Assembly (NCBI GenBank): GCA_003541895.1
Contig: DPLR01000435.1
Span: 1-8,158, forward strand
From: Cytophagales bacterium
GTDB lineage: Bacteria > Bacteroidota > Bacteroidia > Cytophagales > Cyclobacteriaceae
Reading direction: 5' to 3'
DNA length: 8,158 nt
The notes under the pieces are model-generated. The model searched no databases and had not been told where the DNA came from. It was given only the letters and a program-made list of their open reading frames with translations. Below are positions 1-5,914 of the stretch, one piece after another. How positions within the stretch are numbered: position 1 is the first letter of the stretch; every line of letters starts with the position of its first letter. A program made the translations under genes and the position numbers.

Positions 1-26
1 AAAGATTCCAGTTTAGTAAACGTTAA
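1..26 (+). CDS. rpsI: 30S ribosomal protein S9 (uS9), C-terminal end only
   Basis: Reading from position 3, the last seven codons give RFQFSKR followed by a TAA stop at 24-26. This is the strongly conserved C-terminus of bacterial uS9, which usually ends in R-[PF]-QFSKR; the Phe variant is the form I associate with Bacteroidota. The terminal arginine of uS9 reaches the P-site tRNA in the small subunit. Only about eight codons are in the window, so identity rests on this tail plus the position just before rpsB and tsf, the usual order in this phylum. The gene is cut by the window edge and is not broken. Confidence 0.82.
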
Positions 27-33
27 TGCTTTA

Positions 34-103
34 TCGTGTTTAGTATCTAAACATCGAAGACTTCTGTATATTCAGAACTACTTCAGTGTTGCTAACTACA
101 GAA
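34..103 (+). promoter_or_regulatory. Structured spacer between rpsI and rpsB (possible mRNA leader)
   Basis: The 97-base spacer has several inverted repeats. TGTTTAG (37-43) pairs perfectly with CTAAACA (47-53) across a 3-base loop, and the stem extends by TCG/CGA (34-36 with 55-57) if the base at 54 is bulged. Downstream, TTCTG (62-66) can pair with CAGAA (73-77), or TTCTGTA (62-68) can pair with TACAGAA (97-103); these two pairings exclude each other. No T-run follows the first hairpin, so it is not a normal intrinsic terminator. It could be a processing site or an autoregulatory leader, since rpsB leaders bind S2 in other bacteria, but no known leader family was recognised. The repeats are seen; the function is inferred. 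Confidence 0.35.
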
Positions 104-123
104 TGTAAACAAGTTTAAATATT

Positions 124-1011
124 ATGCCAAGAACTGATTTCAACGAATTATTAGAAGCAGGAGTTCACTTTGGACACCTAAGAAGGAAGTGGAACCCTCA
201 TATGGCGCCATATATTTTTATGGAGCGAAATGGGATTCACATCATCGATCTGCACAAAACTGTTGTTAAGCTTGATGACGCATGTGCTGCAATGAAACAG
301 ATTGCTAAATCAGGTAGAAAAATTCTATTTGTTGCAACAAAAAAGCAAGCAAAGGATATTGTTGCCGATCGTGTTAAGGAGGTTAATATGCCTTTCGTTA
401 CTGAGCGTTGGCCAGGTGGGATGCTAACCAATTTTCCAACCATTCGTAAGGCGGTGAAGAAAATGTCATCAATTGATAAAATGGCGACTGATGGCACATT
501 TGATAATATGTCGAAACGCGAAAAGCTGCAAATAACGCGTCAGCGGGCAAAACTTGAAAAGAACCTCGGGAGTATAGCGGATCTGACCCGTTTGCCGGCG
601 GCCATGTTCATTGTGGACATAACCAAGGAACACATTGCCCTGCGTGAAGCCCGACGACTTAACATCCCTATTTTTGCCATGGTAGATACCAATTCGGATC
701 CCAAACTGGTCGATTTTCCGATCCCTGCCAATGATGATGCATCCAAATCCATTTTGTTAATTGTTGATGTGATTGCAGGGGCTATCCAGGAAGGGCTGGA
801 AGAACGAAAAGTGGAACGCGAAAAGGAAATGGCCGTACCCGAAAAGAAAGGAAAGAAAGAACCTGGAGAGGAAGAACCGGAGGAGGAAGAAGTGGACAAG
901 GTTGAATCAAAGACGAAATCACTGGCCGGCAAAAAGCCCATTCCCATGAAATCAGCGGCAAAAAAGGTCGCTAAAATTGAAATAGAACTTGACGAAGAGG
1001 AAGTCGAATAA
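124..1011 (+). CDS. rpsB: 30S ribosomal protein S2 (uS2) with charged C-terminal extension
   Basis: Ribosomal protein uS2 sits on the solvent side of the small subunit between head and body and is needed for bS1 binding. Residues 1-225 carry the whole family core: AGVHFGHLRRKWNPHMAPYI at 12-31, the TKKQA region at 72-76, ERWPGGMLTNF at 94-104, and VDTNSDP...IPANDDA at 187-206. The protein is 295 residues, against about 241 in E. coli. The excess is a low-complexity tail from about residue 227, rich in Lys and Glu (EEEPEEEEVDK near 249-259), ending in an acidic stretch. The ATG at 124 begins the conserved PRTDFNELLEAG start and has only A/T-rich sequence before it, with no Shine-Dalgarno motif. 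It ends with tandem stops (TAA TAA at 1009-1014). tsf follows after 20 bases, so the two genes very likely share a transcript. Confidence 0.98.
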   Translation: MPRTDFNELLEAGVHFGHLRRKWNPHMAPYIFMERNGIHIIDLHKTVVKLDDACAAMKQIAKSGRKILFVATKKQAKDIVADRVKEVNMPFVTERWPGGMLTNFPTIRKAVKKMSSIDKMATDGTFDNMSKREKLQITRQRAKLEKNLGSIADLTRLPAAMFIVDITKEHIALREARRLNIPIFAMVDTNSDPKLVDFPIPANDDASKSILLIVDVIAGAIQEGLEERKVEREKEMAVPEKKGKKEPGEEEPEEEEVDKVESKTKSLAGKKPIPMKSAAKKVAKIEIELDEEEVE

Positions 1012-1031
1012 TAATTTTTTTACACCAAATT

Positions 1032-1862
1032 ATGGCAGTAACTGCAGCTGATGTCAGCAAACTGAGGAAAATGACCGGGGCCGGTATGATGGATTGTAAA
1101 AAAGCATTGACCGAAGCCGAAGGCGACTTCGAAAAAGCCATTGAAATTTTGAGAAAGAAAGGCCAGAAAGTTTCTGCCAGCCGCTCTGATAAAGATGCTA
1201 AAGAAGGATCGGTGTTTATCAAGACTTCAGACGATAAAAAAGAAGCTGTTTTGATCGCCTTAAACTGTGAAACCGACTTCGTAGCAAAGAATGAAGAATT
1301 TCAATCACTTGGCAAGCTGATTGCTGAAACTGCCTTCAATAAAAAATCAGCAGACAAAGATGCCTTGTTGAGCGAGAAAGTAGACAACCTCACCATCAAT
1401 GAAAAGATTACTGAGCTGGTAGGTAAGATTGGCGAGAAATTGGAAATCAGTGCGTTCGTTCACATGAAAGGCGAAGCCATCGTTCCATACATTCATGCCG
1501 GTAGCAAACTTGGTGTTCTCGTTTCGTTGAAGGGCGTAAACGGAAAAGATGTAACCGATGCCGGAAAGGATGTGGGCATGCAGATCGCGGCAATGAACCC
1601 TGTAGCCGTTGATGAAACTGCCGTTGATAAATCTGTTATCGAAAAAGAATTAGAGATCGCGAAGGCACAAATTTTAGCGGAAGGCAAACCTGCCAACATG
1701 GTAGAAAAAATAGCACAAGGCAAGCTTCAGAAGTTTTTTAAAGAAAGCACATTGGTTCACCAGACTTTTGTGAAAGACAATTCAAAAACAGTTGCACAAT
1801 ACTTAGATAGCGTTTCAAAAGGATTAGCCGTTGCTGAATTCAAGAGAGTAGCAATTGGATAA
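1032..1862 (+). CDS. tsf: Elongation factor Ts
   Basis: EF-Ts is the guanine nucleotide exchange factor that releases GDP from EF-Tu during translation elongation in the cytoplasm. The N-terminal UBA-like domain is clear (LRKMTGAGMMDCKKAL at 11-26, followed by GDFEKAIEILRKKG to residue 44). The TDFV motif that contacts EF-Tu lies at 81-84 within NCETDFVAKNEEF. The core continues with GKIGEK at 131-136 and GMQIAAMNP at 182-190, and the C-terminal helical module includes KFFKESTLVHQ (234-244). The length, 276 residues, is normal for the family. The ATG at 1032 is the only sensible start; there is no Shine-Dalgarno sequence, only a T-run and an A-rich stretch. It is the last gene of the rpsI-rpsB-tsf run and is closed by an intrinsic terminator 23 bases past the stop. 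Confidence 0.98.
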   Translation: MAVTAADVSKLRKMTGAGMMDCKKALTEAEGDFEKAIEILRKKGQKVSASRSDKDAKEGSVFIKTSDDKKEAVLIALNCETDFVAKNEEFQSLGKLIAETAFNKKSADKDALLSEKVDNLTINEKITELVGKIGEKLEISAFVHMKGEAIVPYIHAGSKLGVLVSLKGVNGKDVTDAGKDVGMQIAAMNPVAVDETAVDKSVIEKELEIAKAQILAEGKPANMVEKIAQGKLQKFFKESTLVHQTFVKDNSKTVAQYLDSVSKGLAVAEFKRVAIG

Positions 1863-1885
1863 TCATCCTTAGATTTAAAACTTAG

Positions 1886-1918
1886 AAAGCCATTTAAAAT
1901 AAATGGCTTTTTTTGTTT
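1886..1918 (+). terminator. Intrinsic terminator after tsf
   Basis: AAAGCCATTTA (1886-1896) and TAAATGGCTTT (1900-1910) form a perfect 11-bp stem with a three-base AAA loop, followed by a run of seven Ts (1908-1914), a G and three more Ts. This is a textbook Rho-independent terminator at the end of the ribosomal protein operon. Because the stem base is A/T, it may also work to some degree in the other direction. Confidence 0.93.
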
Positions 1919-2102
1919 CATAACCACTATACATGATTGCCTCCAGAAATATCTAGTTCAATTTAAAAACATTGACTTGATAGAAAAATTCGGTACTTGT
2001 TTAAAGCAAGGCATAAAATATCTCACTGGTTTTTCTTGATATTAGCTTGATTCAGGAGCATCGAAGCAGCCAAATTATAGTTTTAACAATTATTCTAATT
2101 AT
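1919..2102. other. Non-coding stretch between the tsf terminator and the gdh promoter
   Basis: This A/T-rich part of the 341-base gap between tsf and the next gene has no reading frame of useful length on either strand that resembles a protein, no tRNA-like cloverleaf and no long inverted repeat. It may carry upstream regulatory sites for the dehydrogenase gene, but I can name none. The promoter and repeat array that follow are listed separately. Confidence 0.5.
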
Positions 2103-2110
2103 TATCTTTG
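2081..2110 (+). promoter_or_regulatory. Likely Bacteroidota-type promoter of the glutamate dehydrogenase gene
   Basis: TATCTTTG at 2103-2110 matches the Bacteroidota -7 consensus TAnnTTTG exactly and is followed by CA, which is also common. Eighteen bases upstream, a TTTT run at 2081-2084 stands where the -33 element (TTTG or TTG) is expected, so that half is only a partial match. The predicted transcription start is near 2115-2118, giving a leader of roughly 85-90 bases that includes the heptamer array. The element also lies downstream of the tsf terminator, where a new promoter is needed. Confidence 0.55.
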
Positions 2111-2166
2111 CAACCGTTTTCGGATCGGGATTTTACGGATTTACCAAGAATCTCAACTCGAAAAAA

Positions 2167-2202
2167 AATCGTAAAATCGTAAATCAAAAATCGTAATTCG
2201 AA
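2167..2202 (+). repeat. Degenerate heptamer array before the gdh start
   Basis: Five consecutive units of about seven bases run up to one base before the start codon: AATCGTA, AAATCGTA (one base longer), AATCAAA, AATCGTA, ATTCGAA. AATCGTAA itself occurs three times, at 2167-2174, 2175-2182 and 2189-2196. An upstream stretch at 2131-2144 (TTTTACGGATTTAC) is an imperfect reverse complement of 2171-2184 (11 of 14 positions), so the leader could fold into a hairpin. The function is unknown; the array is listed because it differs from random A/T-rich DNA and resembles the array on the other side of this gene. Confidence 0.6.
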
Positions 2203-2203
2203 C

Positions 2204-3478
2204 ATGGCTTACATTGAACCGGCTCCCCTCCTCGACAAAGAGAATCCTTTTGAAGCAATGATGTCGCGCTTCCGCACAGCTTCTCAAATTCTAGGTTTAG
2301 AAGAAGAAGTTTACAACGTCCTCAAAAACCCAGCAAAGCAGGTGATTGTTTCTTTGCCGGTGACCATGGACGATGGTAGTATCAAGGTATTTGAAGGTTA
2401 TAGAGTAATTCACTCAACTATTCTTGGCCCCTCAAAGGGAGGAATTCGTTTTGATCCACATGTTAATATTGATGAAGTTAAGGCTCTTGCGGCATGGATG
2501 ACCTGGAAATGTGCCGTGGTTGATATTCCGTATGGTGGCGCCAAAGGCGGTGTTACTTGCAATCCTCGCGAAATGTCATCGGGAGAAATTGAACGTTTAA
2601 TGCGCGCCTATACACAGGCCATGATGGATGTTTTTGGACCTGACCAAGATATACCAGCACCTGACATGGGAACTGGACCTCGTGAAATGGCATGGCTGAT
2701 GGATCAATTCTCGCGCAACAAAGGCATGACAGTTTCCGCTGTTGTTACCGGTAAGCCTATTGTTATGGGTGGATCCCTTGGTAGAACAGAAGCAACTGGT
2801 CGGGGCGTTATGGTTTCTACTTTGGCTGCTATGGAAAAATTGAAAATCAATCCATACAAAGCTACCTGTGCAGTTCAAGGGTTTGGTAATGTCGGTTCAT
2901 GGGCGGCCAGGCTTTTACATGAAAGAGGTTTAAAAGTACAGGCTATCAGTGATTTGAATGGTGCTTATTTCAACGAAGCAGGTGTAGATATTGAGGCAGC
3001 AGTAAAATACCGTGATTCAAACAAAGGATCGCTCGAAGGGTTTACCGGAGCTGAAAAGATTTCCGGCTCTGAAATTCTCACTTTACCAGTCGATGTTTTA
3101 GTTCCTGCCGCCACAGAGGATGTAATTACGGCAAGTAACGCTGGTAATATCAAAGCGAAATTGATTGTGGAAGGAGCCAACGGCCCAACTTCATCAAAAG
3201 CAGATAGCATTATCTATGAAAAAGGAATCAGCGTAGTTCCAGATATTTTGGCTAATGCCGGTGGGGTGACCGTTTCTTACTTTGAGTGGGTTCAAAACCG
3301 ATTAGGTTACAAATGGACAGCTGACCGAGTAAATCGCAGAAGCGACCGGATTATGAAGGATGCTTTTGATAACGTTTATAAAACTGCCGTGGAATACAAA
3401 GTTTCTTTGCGCATTGCAGCTTATATGGTTGCCATCGATAAAGTAGCAAAGACATACAAGTTCAGAGGAGGATATTAA
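2204..3478 (+). CDS. gdhA: Glutamate dehydrogenase (Glu/Leu/Phe/Val dehydrogenase family)
   Basis: Catalyses reversible oxidative deamination of glutamate to 2-oxoglutarate and ammonia with NAD(P), linking nitrogen assimilation to the TCA cycle in the cytoplasm. The N-terminal domain has GPSKGGIRF at 75-83 (substrate Lys78), WKCA at 101-104 (Lys102), the family signature VDIPYGGAKGGV at 106-117 with catalytic Lys114, and APDMGTG at 152-158 with catalytic Asp154. The Rossmann domain has GFGNVG at 226-231 and an acidic residue, Asp250, at the end of the second strand, which favours NAD, although cofactor choice cannot be settled by eye. Ser358 in VTVSYFEW matches the serine that contacts the glutamate side-chain carboxylate, which with the 424-residue length argues against leucine dehydrogenase (about 360). 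The length fits the RocG/GudB-like hexameric class. The ATG at 2204 has no Shine-Dalgarno motif. The gene has its own promoter, and repeat arrays flank it on both sides. Confidence 0.95.
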   Translation: MAYIEPAPLLDKENPFEAMMSRFRTASQILGLEEEVYNVLKNPAKQVIVSLPVTMDDGSIKVFEGYRVIHSTILGPSKGGIRFDPHVNIDEVKALAAWMTWKCAVVDIPYGGAKGGVTCNPREMSSGEIERLMRAYTQAMMDVFGPDQDIPAPDMGTGPREMAWLMDQFSRNKGMTVSAVVTGKPIVMGGSLGRTEATGRGVMVSTLAAMEKLKINPYKATCAVQGFGNVGSWAARLLHERGLKVQAISDLNGAYFNEAGVDIEAAVKYRDSNKGSLEGFTGAEKISGSEILTLPVDVLVPAATEDVITASNAGNIKAKLIVEGANGPTSSKADSIIYEKGISVVPDILANAGGVTVSYFEWVQNRLGYKWTADRVNRRSDRIMKDAFDNVYKTAVEYKVSLRIAAYMVAIDKVAKTYKFRGGY

Positions 3479-3552
3479 TTCAAAGTTCAAGATTCGAGGT
3501 TCAAGATTAATCTTGAATGACTAATTTTGAATCTTGAATTTTAAATTTAGAA
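3479..3552 (+). repeat. Two-armed heptamer array filling the gdh-psd spacer
   Basis: The spacer splits into seven-base units starting at the base after the gdh stop. The left arm is TTCAAAG, TTCAAGA, TTCGAGG, TTCAAGA (3479-3506). TTAA (3507-3510) is the centre. The right arm holds reverse-complement units TCTTGAA, TGACTAA, TTTTGAA, TCTTGAA, TTTTAAA, TTTAGAA (3511-3552). The middle is a perfect 18-base palindrome, TTCAAGATTAATCTTGAA (3500-3517), and the outer copy at 3486-3494 can pair with 3530-3538. Only six bases remain before the psd start. The RNA could form a long hairpin followed by TTTTAAATTT, so a weak terminator or attenuator role is possible. Unit sequence and phase are seen; function is inferred. 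Confidence 0.75.
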
Positions 3553-3558
3553 CCAAAA

Positions 3559-4218
3559 ATGACCATTCACAAAGAAGGCCGTACTTTATTATTCATTTTA
3601 CTTGTTGTTTTAGTCGGCATCATCTGGGCTGCTGATTTCTTCTTCCCTCAAGTTCTGGTTGTTCGCAACATCATTATTGGTGTGGCGGTTATTTTTTATT
3701 TGCTCATCCTACAGTTTTTCAGGATTCCAATTTTTGAAATCCAGAGAAACGACAAGCATGTACTTGCACCCGCTGATGGCAAAGTGGTGGTTGTAGAAGA
3801 TACCGAAGAAACAGAATATTTGAAGTCGAGGTGCAAGCAGATTTCTATTTTCATGTCACCTGTAAATGTGCACGTAAACCGTATGCCTGTTGACGGAACT
3901 ATCTCATATGCTAAATATCATCCCGGAAAATATTTGGTAGCATGGCATCCCAAGTCAAGTACAGAAAACGAACGTACTACCATTGCCGCCCGAATGAAAA
4001 ATGGGAAAGAAATTCTCTTTCGGCAGATTGCGGGTGCTTTGGCTCGCAGAATAAAATATTATGTGAAAGAAGGCCAGCCATTGCAGCAAGGTGATGAGTT
4101 TGGATTCATCAAGTTTGGCTCGCGTGTAGACATTTTTCTGCCCCTAGATTCAAAAATAACAGTAGCTATTGGCGATGTTACCAAAGGCGGAAGAACAGTT
4201 ATTGCTGAATTAGCTTAG
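3559..4218 (+). CDS. psd: Phosphatidylserine decarboxylase, short membrane-anchored form
   Basis: Converts phosphatidylserine to phosphatidylethanolamine, the main zwitterionic lipid of these bacteria, at the inner membrane. Two hydrophobic segments at about 9-27 and 33-55 anchor the N-terminus. APADGKVVVVE (70-80) holds the conserved Asp73, and MSPVNVHVNRMP (99-110) holds the conserved His105. FGSRVDIFLP (186-195) contains the self-cleavage site: the chain should break between Gly187 and Ser188, and Ser188 becomes the pyruvoyl cofactor of the small alpha subunit. At 219 residues this is the short form common in Bacteroidota and alphaproteobacteria, shorter than the E. coli enzyme (about 322). 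No phosphatidylserine synthase gene is in the window. The ATG at 3559 follows an A-rich stretch without a Shine-Dalgarno motif. Whether it is read from the gdh transcript or alone depends on the array upstream. A fatty acid desaturase gene follows 82 bases later. Confidence 0.95.
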   Translation: MTIHKEGRTLLFILLVVLVGIIWAADFFFPQVLVVRNIIIGVAVIFYLLILQFFRIPIFEIQRNDKHVLAPADGKVVVVEDTEETEYLKSRCKQISIFMSPVNVHVNRMPVDGTISYAKYHPGKYLVAWHPKSSTENERTTIAARMKNGKEILFRQIAGALARRIKYYVKEGQPLQQGDEFGFIKFGSRVDIFLPLDSKITVAIGDVTKGGRTVIAELA

Positions 4219-4271
4219 TGTTTACTAAAAATTAATCCCATACTAACGCCTGTAATGACTCCCCAAAGGTG

Positions 4272-4279
4272 TAACTTTC
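4272..4279 (+). promoter_or_regulatory. Possible -7 element before the desaturase gene
   Basis: TAACTTTC matches the Bacteroidota -7 consensus TAnnTTTG at seven of eight positions and lies 21 bases before the ATG at 4301, which would give a very short leader. No TTG or TTTG lies 17-23 bases upstream, so support is weak. The same bases form part of a short palindrome, CTTTCGAAAG (4275-4284). Confidence 0.3.
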
Positions 4280-4300
4280 GAAAGGCATTAATCATTACTC

Positions 4301-5413
4301 ATGAATCTTAATCTCAAGTTTGCATCAGTCCAAAATGATTTTTTTGCAACGCTCAATCAGCGTGTAAATTCTTATTTCAAAAACAATAATATTGACCGGA
4401 CGGCCAATGCTGAAATGTTGTTTAAAACATTTTTCATGTTTGCCCTTTACTTCACACCTTACTTTGTGTTGATCAGTGGAGTTGTTACTAACCTTTGGCT
4501 AATGTTTGGTCTTTGTTTAGTGATGGGATTGGGGGTTGCCGGTATCGGACTTTCAGTAATGCACGATGCCAACCACGGATCGTATTCAAATAAGCCTTGG
4601 GTAAATAATCTCTTAGGTTTCTCCTTGAATTTAGTTGGAGGGCATGCGATCAATTGGAAGATACAGCACAATGTTCTTCACCATACATACACCAATGTTC
4701 ATGAAGTGGATGAAGACATCAGCCCGCGCGGGGTGCTCAGAATGGCTCCAGGCTCGCCTTGGAAACCCATGCACCGTTTTCAGCATTTGTATTCATGGTT
4801 TTTTTATGGAATGCTCACCTTAGTTTGGGTGTTCGCAAAAGATTTTACCCGACTTTTAAAATATGACAAAGAAGGACTGTTAAAAAAACAGAAGACCTCA
4901 GGGAAAGCAGAATGGATAAAAGTGATTATTTCAAAACTACTTTATTTCACTTATGTCTTTGTTGTGCCAATGGTTTTGTTGCCAGTAACATGGTGGCAAG
5001 TATTAATTGGTTTTATTGCGATGCAATATCTAGCGGGATTTATTCTTGCCATCATTTTTCAACCAGCCCATGTGATTGAAGGAACAGAATACCCTATGCC
5101 CAACGAACAAGGCAACCTAGAAAACACGTGGGCAATTCATCAATTGCATACCACCACTAATTTTGCCCACAACAATAAATTACTCTCTTGGTATGTAGGC
5201 GGACTCAACTATCAGGTTGAACATCATTTGTTTCCGAATGTGTGCCATGTTCACTACAAAAAAATTGCACCCATAGTTGAACAAACCGCAAAAGAGTTCG
5301 GCCTTCCTTACAAAACAAAAGAAACTTTTATTGACGCATTGGTGGCACATTCAAAAATGATGAAGGAATTGGGTGTTAAGCCCCAATTGAAATCTTCCGT
5401 TCAATTAGCCTAA
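4301..5413 (+). CDS. Membrane fatty acid desaturase (front-end / linoleoyl-CoA desaturase type)
   Basis: An integral-membrane di-iron enzyme that introduces a cis double bond into acyl chains, using O2 and an electron donor such as ferredoxin or cytochrome b5. All three histidine boxes are present: HDANH at 88-92, HNVLHH at 123-128 and QVEHH at 305-309. Gln in place of the first His of box 3 is the hallmark of front-end (delta-5/delta-6) and sphingolipid desaturases, unlike the HxxHH of delta-9/12/15 enzymes. WAIHQLHTTTNFA (277-289) is also typical of the bacterial LinA-like clade. Hydrophobic segments lie at about 43-85, 102-116, 163-179 and 208-256. There is no N-terminal cytochrome b5 domain, so a separate electron carrier is needed. 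The 370-residue length is normal. The exact regiospecificity cannot be read from the sequence. Next to psd it suggests a membrane-lipid neighbourhood. Its last nine bases overlap the end of the opposing HAD gene. Confidence 0.93.
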   Translation: MNLNLKFASVQNDFFATLNQRVNSYFKNNNIDRTANAEMLFKTFFMFALYFTPYFVLISGVVTNLWLMFGLCLVMGLGVAGIGLSVMHDANHGSYSNKPWVNNLLGFSLNLVGGHAINWKIQHNVLHHTYTNVHEVDEDISPRGVLRMAPGSPWKPMHRFQHLYSWFFYGMLTLVWVFAKDFTRLLKYDKEGLLKKQKTSGKAEWIKVIISKLLYFTYVFVVPMVLLPVTWWQVLIGFIAMQYLAGFILAIIFQPAHVIEGTEYPMPNEQGNLENTWAIHQLHTTTNFAHNNKLLSWYVGGLNYQVEHHLFPNVCHVHYKKIAPIVEQTAKEFGLPYKTKETFIDALVAHSKMMKELGVKPQLKSSVQLA

Positions 5414-5914
5414 AATTATTTTTGTTGCCTGAGCAAGATTGCCAACAGCATAATCGGCCATCTCATTTTTATCAATTTCATTTCCAATTTGAATCGTTTT
5501 GATGCCGAGTTTTCTGGCGGGCACAATGTCACGGCCTTTGTCACCAATCATCCACGATTGAGTTACGTCTATTTTAAACTTGGCTATGGCCTTTTCAAAC
5601 ATTAATGAATTTGGTTTTCGCGAAAGCGAGGCTGACACGGAAGGGTGATCAGGCGAAAAATAAAAATGATCAATCAAATGCCCACTTTGCTCTTGAAAAA
5701 AACGATGGCACTCTTCCATCTGTTCGCGCGTATAAATTCCTTGGGCGATACCGGATTGATTAGTGACCACCACTAAAAGGAAACCGCGCAACTTCAGTTG
5801 TTGCAATGAAGAAATAACGCCATCCATGATTTTGAATTCACTCACCCGATACGTGTAATTAGGGTTATCCTCATTGATCACACCATCGCGATCTAAAAAA
5901 ACGCATGCATTCAT
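5405..5914 (-). CDS. HAD-IIIA phosphatase, GmhB/HisB-N-like
   Basis: A small cytoplasmic HAD hydrolase that should remove phosphate from a phosphorylated sugar or similar metabolite. The motifs are complete: FLDRDGVIN at 6-14 with nucleophile Asp8 and acid/base Asp10, VVTNQSG at 49-55 with Thr51, RKP at 99-101 supplying the substrate-binding Arg-Lys, and IGDKGRDI at 123-130 with Mg2+-binding Asp125 and Asp129. This order and the 169-residue length fit the heptose-bisphosphate phosphatase (GmhB) and histidinol-phosphatase group. The zinc-loop cysteines of that group are missing: SPDHP (87-91) and SLSRKP (96-101) stand where CPHHP and CDCRKP are usual. The substrate may therefore differ from heptose bisphosphate. 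Its ATG overlaps the stop of the GT87 gene as ATGA (5914-5911), so the two are probably translationally coupled. Its stop lies inside the 3' end of the convergent desaturase gene. Confidence 0.88.
   Translation of the reverse strand: MNACVFLDRDGVINEDNPNYTYRVSEFKIMDGVISSLQQLKLRGFLLVVVTNQSGIAQGIYTREQMEECHRFFQEQSGHLIDHFYFSPDHPSVSASLSRKPNSLMFEKAIAKFKIDVTQSWMIGDKGRDIVPARKLGIKTIQIGNEIDKNEMADYAVGNLAQATKIILG

Noticed and set aside
540..947. 135-residue minus-strand reading frame inside rpsB
   Set aside because: It is the antisense of the charged, low-complexity part of S2: Lys/Glu-rich codons read backwards give Ser/Phe-rich protein. It has no family motifs, and the sense strand is certain.
124..1011. 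Apparent change from A/T-rich to G/C-rich codons within rpsB, suggesting a mosaic gene
   Set aside because: Counting in 60-base steps gives GC content that rises and falls (about 28-57%) without a single breakpoint, and the protein matches the family throughout its core.
3522..3529. TAATTTTG, an exact match to the Bacteroidota -7 element, upstream of psd
   Set aside because: It is made of heptamer-repeat units of the array, and no TTG or TTTG lies 17-23 bases upstream, so the match may be accidental. A psd promoter here remains possible but is not supported.
2167..3552. CRISPR-like repeats around the glutamate dehydrogenase gene
   Set aside because: The units are about seven bases, adjacent and degenerate, with no spacers and no cas genes; they are short tandem repeats.
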